Shown piece by piece: positions 25,370-35,499 of a stretch of 64,000 nt of DNA; the first letter of the stretch is position 1; every line of letters begins with the position of its first letter. A program made the position numbers and the translations under genes. The stretch spans positions 454,567 through 518,566 of the forward strand of contig NW_005434625.1 in the NCBI RefSeq assembly GCF_000315625.1, read 5' to 3'. The notes below the pieces were generated by a model. That model saw nothing but the letters and a program-made list of their open reading frames with translations. It made no database searches and was not told the origin of the DNA. This stretch comes from Guillardia theta CCMP2712 (lineage: Eukaryota > Cryptophyceae > Pyrenomonadales > Geminigeraceae).

Positions 25370-26793
25370 ATGAAACTTGGCCCAGCCAGGCAGGACGAGG
25401 ATGCGTCTGCCCAGGATCTCCCACCTGGCTCGCCACGGGACATCGCCAGGTATCGCCAGGAGTTTGACAGGCACGATTACCTCAACTCCGGCTTCGTGGC
25501 CACCAAGGAATTGAGAGAGATTCTGAAAGCACTGGGGCGAAACCTTTCCGACGCAGCCGCGAGCATCCTGCTGAAGCAGATCGACAGCGACGGCTCTGGC
25601 ACCGTTGACTTCGAGGAGTTCCTTGGCGGGTGCTTCGGGATCAGAGAGCCTCGTCCGGAGGACAAGCCTCCTTCCCCACACGAGGTTGTCTACCGTCAGA
25701 TGCTCGACTGCATCTACCGCGACGATCTGTCCAAGATGCGGAAATTGGCGGTGGAACACGGGATCAGAGACTTTGTCGACCCTGTAACAGCGGTCGGATT
25801 GATCCATGTGGCTGCTCGGAGCGGAGGAGAGAGGATGGTTCTGCTTCTCCTTGAGCTGTCGGCCGATCCCAACGAGGTCACCGGTCGGTTCGCTCCTCTC
25901 CCCTCCATCGTCCGCTTCCTTCTGACGGGTCGGATGTTGCTGCAGACTCTGGGGAAACCCCTCTGCATTTTGCCGCAGAGAGCTCGCACAGGGAGCGAGG
26001 CAGGTTCCTCCCTCATCATCATCCTCCACCTCATCTGACTTGGCATGATCAGAGTCATCACTGCGCTGCTGGCCGCGGGAGCCGACACAAGAACGAGAGA
26101 TACGGACTCTTCGAACGCTTGTCTAGAGTACATGTACAAGGAGTCGAAGGCTTCAGGTGCCCTAGCGGTCTGCAGGAGGACAGGGCCGTAGTGCTGAGTG
26201 CTGCCCAGGATTTGCATGGGAGGATGACAGGGAAATGCTGGAGAGGCTGAAAAATCACCGGAGAAAGAATTTCGCAGCTCACGGATATCACCTCATGGTG
26301 AGATCAGAGGAATAGGAGCCACGCACAGTTGACATTACGCAGCAAAATCCGATGGACGCCATGTTTCAAGAAGAACAAGAACAAGGTTAGGAGAGGATGG
26401 ATGATAAGTTGTGTTCTGACGAAACTTCTGCGACCCAAGAACAAGAGAAGACTCACCGCAAGCATCACAAACATCGTCGACATCATCACCATCACCATCA
26501 CCATCACCACCAACAACCAGAAGAACAACAGAAGAAAACGAAAGAAAGGTATCCGACTTTTGCAGGTGAGGTTGCATGTGACGATGGTGCAGCTCCAGCA
26601 AAGAAGCAAAGGAGAAGGAGACTACCCAGGTCTCTTTATCTCCATCAGTTTTTGTGTTGTTTGACTCCAGTGTCAGGACTCGCTCACATGGTTGAAACGA
26701 GAGCACAGAAAGTACTCAAACATGTTGTGCTACAGACCGATAACTTGCAAATGCAGGATACGTCAAGCCAAGGATGATGTTGTGTTGGATTGA
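25370..26793 (+). CDS. EF-hand plus ankyrin-repeat protein
   Basis: ATG 25370. Two EF-hands come first: a degenerate loop DYLNSGFVATKE and a canonical DSDGSGTVDFEE, a calmodulin-like pair expected to bind Ca2+. Ankyrin repeats follow: LIHVAARSGGERMVLLLLEL, then, after an intron whose donor follows GAGGTCACCG, DSGETPLHFAAE, and VITALLAAGADTRTRDTD after a further intron. Later exons read FAWEDDREMLERLKNHRRKN and NPMDAMFQEEQEQ, then a stretch of ten consecutive His inside a Gln/Lys/Glu-rich region (about 26455-26550). The 3' end is uncertain, since two frames end at 26777 and 26793. Introns are about 50-60 nt. A cytosolic Ca2+-responsive scaffold is the natural inference, and the partner is unknown. 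Confidence 0.72.
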
Positions 26794-26965
26794 AACTGCT
26801 CAGTTTCGATCCTCCTAAACTCAAAACATACGTTATCCATCACGACAAAGTGCCAATCAAATTCATCAGAACTTTTACAAGGCTCCAAGGAACTACTTTC
26901 GTGCTACTTGCCTGGCAATTCTGAAAAGAACAATAGCTCAGTTCATAATCGACATCACGACAGTC

Positions 26966-28288
26966 TCACCTCTCTAGCCGCTTCGCTTGCGCTGAAGCTT
27001 GTTCGACAGCCTTCTCAATTGCCTTCAAAGACAACTTCTTAGAGTCCTTTGTTGCTGCCTGTTTAGCATTCTTCCTTGCCAAACTCAACACCTAGAAATC
27101 GCATCAAGGAACTGCTGGAATAAGATAGGGCGTGCGACCTTGTTTTGAATCTCCCTGTCCGGTTCGTATTCTGGACTAGCGGCAGCAGCTCGCTGCACAG
27201 CTTGTGAGCAAAGACCAACCAGCCACAAGTACAACTCAGCACCGTCCAAGGTTCCTTGTCGCTCTTGGGAAGGTCCGATTCCTGCAGGCCCCAGTTGCGA
27301 GTGCCGAACTCATCATGTCCTTGAAGATGCTCAGGTTCTACGAAGCTGCTTCGAGACCCAAACTCCTCGCCCTTTCCAAAGACTATCTCGCGCCCGAACA
27401 TGGCACCACGACCAAACTCGTTGTTCTGTCATCTCACGTAAACCATTTCATGCTTCACACAAGAGCTACACACCTTTCCCAGTTGATCGTGTGATCCAAA
27501 CTGATCATAAGGTCCGAACATGTTCTCTTTCCCCAGTGAGACTCGCTTTGCAAATACAACATCGTTTCCAAACTAGTCGACGTTTTAGCGAACGTTTCAC
27601 ACAGCTGAGCTTTTGCCAAGCTCCATCGGGATCGACCTGGTTTCTGTCGCCGATGATGCTTCCTTCGCCGATCACGGAATGAGCGCCAATGGTCTCATCA
27701 TTTCCCAGCGTCGTGCCCGATTGAAACCTCTGGTTCTTAGCAAAGTTGCTGCAGAATGTCAACGAGACAGTCAAGGGAATGGATACTCAACATACTTCTT
27801 ATCACCAAACTTGGACCCAGCGCCGAAGATGCTCCCCTTCCCAAACACGTTCTTATCACCTGACAAGAACTTTAAGAACAAAAGCAAGTGATTGACACCA
27901 GAACTTTCCCACCAAATGTATCCCCTGCTCCAAATACAGAGTTCTTCCCAAACACGTTGCCGTCTCCAAACTTGTATCTTCAGGAGTGGGAGTCAAGAGA
28001 CCACCGGCATGGAAGCACATCCATACCCGGCAGGAAATGTCGCTCCCGAAGGATACATTCCATCCTCCCATCCCTTCATTGTCTAACCCGCCGGTATCAG
28101 TGAACCACATAGTGACTTTCAACTACCTCGTCGCTTCCGATAGAGAGACTGACAGGACGTCCTGAGTACAGGACGAGGATGGTGCATGCAACGAGGAGGA
28201 AAGAAGCTGCAGCTGCAGCTACTGCTGCTCGCCCTCCTCTTCTCTCCGCGCGTCGATCCTGCACAGCATGGAAGAGCGCTGGCTGCAT
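26966..28288 (-). CDS. Secreted FG-hexapeptide-like repeat protein, copy 2
   Basis: ATG 28288 gives MQPALFHAVQDRRAERR, then Arg/Ala-rich residues and an anchor helix (AASFLLVACTILVLYS). Exons then give WEDGMYPSGATFPAG, KFGDGNVFGKNSVFGAGDTF (about 27950), SGTTLGNDETIGAHSVIGEG with SIIGDRNQVD (about 27670), FGREIVFGKGEEFGSRSSF (about 27380) and EFGTRNWGLQESDLPKSDKE. A Lys/Ala/Glu-rich helical tail (KAIEKAVEQASAQAKRLER) ends at TGA 26966-26968. It is collinear with the plus-strand copy at 20821 but diverged, and has a different C-terminal tail. Some units use Ile-Gly instead of Phe-Gly, as in left-handed beta-helix hexapeptides, which supports a solenoid fold. Function is unknown. Confidence 0.72.
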
Positions 28289-28299
28289 AGCGCCCAAAA

Positions 28300-28430
28300 T
28301 AGCTTGCGGTCAGGGCAAATTCCTTTTAAAGGTGGGGTAGGGTTCATATGGCCAAGATTCTCCCTCCCCAACTTAGGGGATGGGGGTAGGTGGGGTCCTC
28401 GTTGAATCGACCAGGTATAGAGGGGGTCAT
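28300..28430. promoter_or_regulatory. GGGGTAG cluster upstream of FG-repeat copy 2
   Basis: GGTGGGGTAGGG, GGGGATGGGGGTAGGTGGGG and AGAGGGGGTCATC within 130 nt immediately 5' of ATG 28288 on the minus strand. It is the same word class as the clusters at 10580, 13680 and 59100. Confidence 0.45.
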
Positions 28431-28489
28431 CATTTTGACAAGCAGAGGCTCATAAACTGATGAGTGTAGAATTTGATCTTTTATTTTCC

Positions 28490-28887
28490 CAACAGGCTGG
28501 CCGCAAGGCACGCCTATTGGTACCGCCGTGCGCCGGCAGTCAGCCTGAGGTAACCGGGTCACTGAATCGAACTCAACTTGGCAACTGCCGGTGGCAGCCT
28601 GAGCCTCCGGGACTCGGAGCAGGTCATGGCAGTGAACCAGTGTATCCGATCACGCCGGTGACCATCTCAAAAAGATCTCAGACAGGCTCAGGCTCCACAG
28701 TCCGTTCAACGGCGACAGTCAGTGACTCCGGCGGCACTGCCGTACAAAAAAAAAAACTTGAAAGTTAAATCCTAGTACCCTCGGACTCCGAGTCCCCGGG
28801 CCCGCCGGCGCGTCGAGGCCGCCGCCCGGCAGTACAACGTGACGGACTAAGCCTCCGGGCAAGTCACGGCCGGTAGAACTCAACGGT
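28490..28887. repeat. G+C-rich block with ACTC/GAGT words
   Basis: Words such as GCCGGCAGTC, CCTCCGGGACTCGG, CTCGGACTCCGAGTCCCCGGGCCC and CCGCCGGCG, interrupted by an A12 run near 28746. No coding frame is supported. It abuts the 3' end of the PARP gene. Confidence 0.5.
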
Positions 28888-31800
28888 CTATCTCTTGTTG
28901 GTATTGAACTTGACTCGCAGCAGATACTTGTTCTTGATCTATCAAACAGAGTCAATGAGTTGGAGCCCTGGTTCACCATCTTGAATCATCTCATCATGAA
29001 CTCACCTGACTCACGTTGTACACGATGTACTCGTTGTACAGCAGAGAGCTTTTCAGCCCGTACATCTGTGTCCCCTTCCCACAAGGAACCTCAACCTGCA
29101 CCCTCTACGGTCAGGGACGTGACCTCGGAGCTCGAACCCTCACCCCATCCTCGTCGATGAAGGACGCTTTCGGATCCGGCGCAGTCTTCCCGCAGCCCTT
29201 GACGGAGATGCAGTCCTTAGGAAGCCCCTTAGGAAGAGTCTCCTTGGCCGCCATCAGCTCGTGGGACTTCCCGAGCGCAACTTCGCTGAGCATGAGGAGG
29301 CCTTCGTTGTTGGACAGCTCGGCTTTGCAGTAGTTGGCCGACTTGGAGCTCATGTCGGCGAAATAAACTCCCTTGCCTGGGTCGGGGGACGTGAGGAGAA
29401 GGAGGGAGAGGAATGAAAGGATACCAAACATGTAGCCGGTCACTGGAGCCTCGGGGGGAGCAATACGGAGACCCTGCGACAAGCCTTACCCTCCAGCTTC
29501 AGGATGACAACTCGCCTTGCCTGTGAGAGAATTCCGACCCAGTTCGTTATGCGGGAACCGTGCCAGAGCAGCTTGCGGTTTGAATCTTTGGCGAAAGGAG
29601 CAAATCTGAAGAGGGAACAGGCACGGAAGAGGATGGTCAGGGGAGGAGGAATCCATCAGGTCAGTGGATGTCAATGATCAACCTTGATCTTACCTGTCCT
29701 TTTCGCCTTCTCGTTCGATCTCGAACAAGTCCATCAATTCGGTGGTGTAGGTAGAGTGAGTAGCCGCGTGAGTGTTCCTCAGGTACTGGTCGATCATCTT
29801 CCAACGCTCATCGTCCTTGGCTATCTGCAACACAAAGATGTCACCATGGAACAAGAAAGGGGGCGGAGCAAGGCGGACGGACCGGCTTGATGTCCGTCTT
29901 GAGCCGCTTGTAGTTGGCATCTATTGGGGATTCGTCACCCCCTCCTTCCTTCTGAAGGCTGACAGCAATCTCCATCTCCAGCAAAGACTCTACAAGCTCC
30001 AGTTTCTCTTTCAGCTTGTCATGGGAGTCAATCCGATGGACAGCCGTCATCCCACCAAGGCCGAAATTCTGAGGAACGATGGTGTAGAACTGGTTAGTAC
30101 AGGAGAGAATCTTCTGGTTCCTGTCGAACTCATCCAGGTTGGGATCATCGAGCACGTTCTGGATCTCCGTGAGGACTGAGTATCCTCGCTGAATCTGCTT
30201 CCTGGATAAAGCACCCAGCGGCATCTTGTCGAGATCGATCTCCATCTCGAGCATGGATTTCCTCATCATGTCAATGTCGAAGATCAGCTGGATGAGACTG
30301 GCGACGGTAGGTGGGAGTTTCGAGGAGGTGTCCTTCTGGAGCTGCGATCCGTGCTCGTCGGCCGCTGCAATACCGATCTCCATGATAGCAAACCGGCCGG
30401 GCTGCTGGGTGAAGCGATCTGGGGTGCGATCTTGCCAGGGGTTGCCGGTCTTCTCCTGGAAGAGCTTCTCGAACTCATGGATGCAGGAGTCCTTGTGCAT
30501 CTTCTCCAGCTTCGTCCCCTTGGATTCCACTCCGATCCTGCCCCACTTGCGGAACAGATGAGTCGTCTTGCTGTCGTCTGACTCGATGATCTGCAGCACG
30601 TAGTAGCTGTTGAGGCCCTCGGATATGTCGGTTCGGTTCAGGGTGGCCGAGTAGACGTTGTCCCTCACTTCCAGAATGTGCGAATTGTCGGCAAGGCCGG
30701 ACTCCACGTCGACAGCACCTTTCCCCTTCACCATGATCTTGACAGTCTTGGACTGGGAGCTCTTCTTCTTCTTCTCGGGGTCCTCTGTCGCTTCCCCAGA
30801 CAGGAGGTAGGGCTGCTCAGTCAGTCTCTTCCCGCTTGAGATGCATGCTTCCACGAACTCCAACTTCACCACCGGGAGCTTCCTCTTCACCGCCTGCAGG
30901 GTTTCAGCATAATATCAGACCCGATCAAGGTGGCAAAGTGCAACGAGACCTCCTTGATCGCGCTGCCACCCGCCGTATGCGCGCCGCTAGTGGTCAGAAC
31001 GTGAGTGACGGACTTAGTCATCGACTTGACGATGCTTCCTGCGGGTCTTGTCATGGTTCGCAGAAGGGGAAACCAAGAGCTCGCCTCCAGCAGACTTGAT
31101 CTTGCCGGACCACTCGTCGAAGTCGATGCGATAGTTCTTGGTGGAATGCAGCATGAAGACCATGTCCTTCAAGCACGTGCTGGGGTCCGAAGCTTCCTCT
31201 TGCCTCCTCTTCGCGTTGATCACCGCGAGCTCCTCCTCAGCCTTCATCAGCCGCTGCTTCTCTCTCTCCTGAACTGACTCCCTGACTTCTTCTTGCTCGC
31301 GGATCACAGCCTTGGGGATCGCGACCTTAACGAATTTGAAGTTGTCGAGGTAGTCGTGGCCCATATCCTTCGGCATCTTGAATGCCTTCCTCTCTCCAGT
31401 GATACTGGAATATTGACATTTGGCAAATCCATCCTCAGTCCAGGTCGTGCACTTGTACATTCCATCGCTGTACTGCAGCCTACCCTGACATTTCGGGCAG
31501 TCCCCAGGTACTCCGTGCAACATGATGTCTGCGCACCGACTTTGCAGGACAACCTCGCCTCCTCTGCTGTCCACGTCGTTATGCTCAAGGATTTCTTTGA
31601 GAAGGTTCCTTGACACGTCTTTCAGGGCATTGCGGATAGCAAACAGCTTGTCACTGTGTGCTTTGATTGCCTTCTCGTTCTTGTCCAGCTCGCTCGAGGC
31701 TGTGTTCTCCTTCTTGACAGTCTCACGGGGAGCTGCCTTCTCCTTCTTCATCTTCGACAATGGCACATCGTCGTCCTCAACAGCGTCCTCCTCTTTCGCC

Positions 31801-32814
31801 CTCTTCTTCTTCTTACCTGCTTCTTCTTTGACATTCGCCTTCTGTTGGATGAGGGGCGTGTCGTCGTCCTCGTCAAGGTCTACCTTCTCCTCCTTCTTGG
31901 CTTTCTTCGACCCTTTCGCCGACTTGTTGTCTTCCCCAGCGGATCTCTTCCCGGATGCCTTTGCTCCTCCCTTCTCTCCCATCTTCTCTCTAACCATCGC
32001 CTGGTGGTCCGAATCCAGCAAGGAGAACCCGATAACGTCCTCCGAGGACTTCAAGTCTTCGGGTTTCCCGTCCTTGAAGAGACAGTCCAGGTGATGCCAC
32101 TTGGGCGTGGGAATGAAGGGTCTGCGATCCATGGCCTCGATCCTCCCCATGCGCAGATTTCCTGCCTCAATCTTCGATTCGCACCCCCTGCATTCTGATC
32201 TGCTGCTCTTCGCGATCTCCACCTACAACCCAGTGTCATTGGAATGCTATCCAGTCAGTCAGCGTCTTTCATGGTGGTCACCTTGTAGTCACCGATGTTG
32301 CCTTCATCGTCTGCATCCGCCGGTTTGGACCCTCCTTTGCCTTTCTTGGAAGGCTGGGAGGGAGCTACAGAAAGATTTTCGTGAGGTTGCGAATTGCGCA
32401 AGGGGCGAATGCAGAAGTAAGAGAGGGATCACCTGATGCGACTGCGTTTCCAGCAACCAAGTCTTTGATCTTCTTCTGGTCTTCGAAAGAGAGCTCTGAC
32501 ATTCCTGCTATGTCCGACACCTCTGGCTTTGCTCCCTTACCCCCAAAGAAGCAGTCCACATGGAACCACATAGGGACCCAGCCATCGAAAGAAGGTGACT
32601 GAACATACTTGCCCATGCGCAAGACATCCTTGCCTATGTTGTTCTTGCACTTCCTGCATGAAGCTCGCCCGCTCTTCGCATACTCCGCCACGTGCTCCTT
32701 GTCCGGGCGTCCCACCATCTTGGTAGGATGCGCTAGAAGGAGCCTGGTAGCTAAGAGAGGTGGGGGTGGCGGTACAATGTACCCCTGAATATCATCGTTG
32801 ACCAAACAGCTCAT
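28888..32814 (-). CDS. PARP1: Poly(ADP-ribose) polymerase, PARP1 type
   Basis: Nuclear DNA-break sensor that uses NAD+ to build poly(ADP-ribose) on proteins. The whole PARP1 architecture is present: zinc finger 1 (SCRKC, FHVDC, about 32600), zinc finger 2 (ECRGC, WHHLDC, about 32150), a Lys-rich linker, the zinc-3/PADR1 region ([17 protein letters not shown], about 31460), BRCT, WGR (LFRKWGRIG, about 30545), the helical regulatory domain and the ART catalytic domain. The catalytic triad is visible: His in [11 protein letters not shown], Tyr in [17 protein letters not shown], Glu in YNEYIVYNV (about 29030). The last exon encodes [16 protein letters not shown], stop 28888-28890. ATG 32814 gives a Pro-rich extension; ATG 32718 (MVGRPDKEH) places zinc finger 1 nearer the N-terminus, as usual. 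An incomplete, broken copy lies just upstream. Confidence 0.93.
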
Positions 32815-32859
32815 GCCATAGGGTCCATGCCCTTTGATTTTATATTTGAGATAGTATAT

Positions 32860-33120
32860 AAAGTTCAGCTAGATCATACTTGATGAGGTTGTACAGATGG
32901 GGAAAGTCATCGTGTTCATGACGGGTAGGGGTGATACAGAGACTAAAGGGGGTAGGACTTACACAGAGGAAGAAGGCTCCGATTGAAGCCTGCCTCAGCG
33001 GGCGGCAGGGCCTCGCCGGGTCACCAGGCCCGCCGGGGTGCATAGTTGATAGTTCATTTACTCAAAGTTAAGTTAAAATCAGTACGATAGTAGGCTTTCA
33101 ACTTCGAGTGAAACCCCGGC
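32860..33120. promoter_or_regulatory. GGGGTA words and ACTCAAAGTTAAG motif upstream of PARP
   Basis: Contains GGGTAGGGGTGATAC, AAAGGGGGTAGG, a G+C-rich piece (CAGCGGGCGGCAGGGCC) and TTTACTCAAAGTTAAGTT with AAAATCAGTACGA at 33058-33088. The last 30 nt are shared almost exactly with 17525. It lies 5' of the minus-strand PARP gene. Bases 33121-33740 hold fragments of open frame (for example VDFLMDSFVVGKTTEQINE near 33490) that I cannot tie to a gene. Confidence 0.45.
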
Positions 33121-33741
33121 CAGTCTCTAGTAAAAGTTAAACCAGTCGGATTGGGAAGAAGGTCACCGCTGCGAAGTTGTGCGAGAGCGAGGAGGTCCAC
33201 TGGCTGAGGAAGGCGTCCCAGCGGCGCTCGAGGGCCAACTGGCAAGATCATCGGCCAAGATGGTGGCCGACGAGTTCGCCAAGGCTGGAGATCCCCACGG
33301 TCACGCGGAGCTCCGACACTGCCGACATGCACGGCGGGGAGCACTCGAGCGCTGAGGGTCTCGCCCACCACCGTCACGGAGACCCTCTTCCAATTGCGTC
33401 GCGATGTCCGTCACCCTGCTGCGGTCGCTGATCGGCAGCATCAAAGGGCGTAGACCGCACCCGCACCAGCTTCGCCATACCGGCGCCCGTGGATTTTCTG
33501 ATGGACTCCTTCGTGGTGGGCAAGACGACGGAGCAGATCAACGAGAGCATGCAGAAGCTGACCTCGCTACCGATAGAATCGCATGAATCATAGATTGTAT
33601 TGATGTATTTAAAAGCATATTAGACGGCACTTCTCCTTGATGGCTTGACGAGAACGGCGTCTTCCTTATCGTGCTTGGTCTGTCTTGGCTTTGCCATGAT
33701 GGTAAGTGCCGGTGGGGACCCAAGCCGATTTATATCTTGGA

Positions 33742-35482
33742 TCAAACCGGCACGCCGGGCAGCCCGATCAACTCCTCCTCCGCCACCGGCTCCTCTGGCC
33801 TCCTCGTCACGTTGATCTCCGCGAGCTCCTCCTCAGCCTTCATCAGCCGCTGCTTCTCCCTCTCCTGTACTGACTCCCTGACTTCTTCTTGCTCGCGCAT
33901 CATAGCCTTCGGGATCGCGACCTTCACGAATTTGAAGTTGTCGAGGTAGTCGTGGCCCATATCCTTCGGCATCTTGAATGCCTTCCTCTCTCCAGTGATA
34001 CTCGAATATTGACATTTGGCAAATCCATCCTCAGTCCAGGTCGTGCACTTGTACATTCCATCGCTGTACTGCAGCCTACCCTGACATTTCGGGCAGTCCC
34101 CAGGTACTCCGTGCAACATGATGTCTGCGCACCGACTTTGCAGGACAACCTCGCCTCCTCTGCTGTCCACGTCGTTATGCTCAAGGATTTCTTTCCTTGA
34201 GAAGGTTCCTTGACACGTCTTTCAGGGCATTGCGGATAGCAAACAGCTTGTCACTGTGTGCTTTGATTGCCTTCACGTTCTTGTCCAGCTCGCTCGAGGC
34301 TGTGTTCTCCTTCTTGACAGTCTCACGGGGAGCTGCCTTCTCCTTCTTCATCTTCGACAATGGCACATCGTCGTCCTCAACAGCGTCCTCCTCTTTCGCC
34401 CTCTTCTTCTTCTTACCTGCTTCTTCTTTGACATTCGCCTTCTGTTGGATGAGGGGCGTGTCGTCGTTGTCGATGTCGAAGATCAGCTGGATGAGACTGG
34501 CGACGGTAGGTGGGAGTTTCGAGGAGGTGTCCTTCTGGAGCTGGGATCCGTGTTCGTCGGCCGCTGCAATACCGATCTCCATGATGGCGAACCGGCCGGG
34601 CTGCTGGGTGAAGCGATCTGGGGTGCGATCTCGCCAGGGGTTGCCGGTCTTCTCCTGGAAGAGCTTCTCGAACTCATGGATGCAGGAGTCCTTGGGCATC
34701 TTCTCCAGCTTCGTCCCCTTGGATTCCACTCCGATCCTCCCCCACTTGCGGAACAGATGAGTCGTCTTGCTGTCGTCCGACTCGATGATCTGCAGCACGT
34801 AGTAGCTGTTGAGGCCCTCTGAGATGTCCGTTCGATTCAGGGTGGCGGAGTAGATGTTGTCCCTAACTTCTAGAATGTGCGAATCGTCGGCAAGGCCGGA
34901 CTCCACGTCGACGGCACCTTTCCCCTTCACCATGATCTTGACAGTCTTGGACTGAGAGCTCTTCTTCTTCTTCTCGGGGTCCTCTGTCGCTTCCCCGGAC
35001 AGGAGGTAGGGCTGCTCAGTCAGTCTTTTCCCGCTTGAGATGCATGCTTCCACGAACTCCAACTTCACCACCGGGAGCTTCCTCTTCACCGCCTGCAGAG
35101 TTTCAGCACAAGATCAGACCCGATCAAGGTGGCAAAGTGCAACAAGACCTCCTTGATCGCGCTGCCACCCGCCGTATGCGCGCCGCTGGTGGTCAGAACG
35201 TGAGTGACGGACTTAGTCATCGACTTGACGATGCTTCCTGCAGGTCTTGTCATGGTTCGCACAAGGGGAGACCTAGAGCTCGCCTCCAGCAGACTTGATC
35301 TTGCCGGACCACTCGTCGAAGTCGATGCGATAGTTCTTGGTGGAATGCAGCATGAAGACCATGTCCTTTAAGCACGTGCTGGGGTCCGAAGCTTCCGCTT
35401 GCTTCCTCCCGGGAGTCGCGTTGATCACCGCGAGCTCCTCCTCAGCCTTCAACAGCCGCTGCTTCTTGGCTGCCCGCAGCAT
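33742..35482 (-). pseudogene. Circularly permuted partial PARP copy
   Basis: Nearly identical in parts to the PARP gene just downstream, but rearranged. Reading on the minus strand, 35465-35273 is the hinge after PADR1 plus the start of BRCT; 35089-34470 is the rest of BRCT, WGR and the first helices of the regulatory domain, up to LIFDID. The sequence then jumps back to the linker before PADR1 ([15 protein letters not shown], about 34465) and runs through PADR1 to the same hinge (EEELAEIN, about 33815). Zinc fingers 1 and 2 and the catalytic domain are absent. A 4-nt insertion near 34192 (CTTTCCTTGAG against CTTTGAG at 31595) closes the frame at ERNP. The BRCT intron is kept, so it arose from DNA, not from mRNA. 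Scattered substitutions show it is not an assembly duplicate. Confidence 0.85.
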
Positions 35483-35499
35483 CCTCCCCCACCCTAGCT

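Noticed and set aside
33177-33586. Plus-strand gene between PARP and its partial copy
   Set aside because: Frame pieces such as VDFLMDSFVVGKTTEQ look coding but cannot be joined and have no recognisable homolog; left as unassigned sequence.
33742-35482. Second functional PARP gene
   Set aside because: Zinc fingers 1 and 2 and the catalytic domain are missing, the domain order is permuted and a 4-nt insertion breaks the frame.
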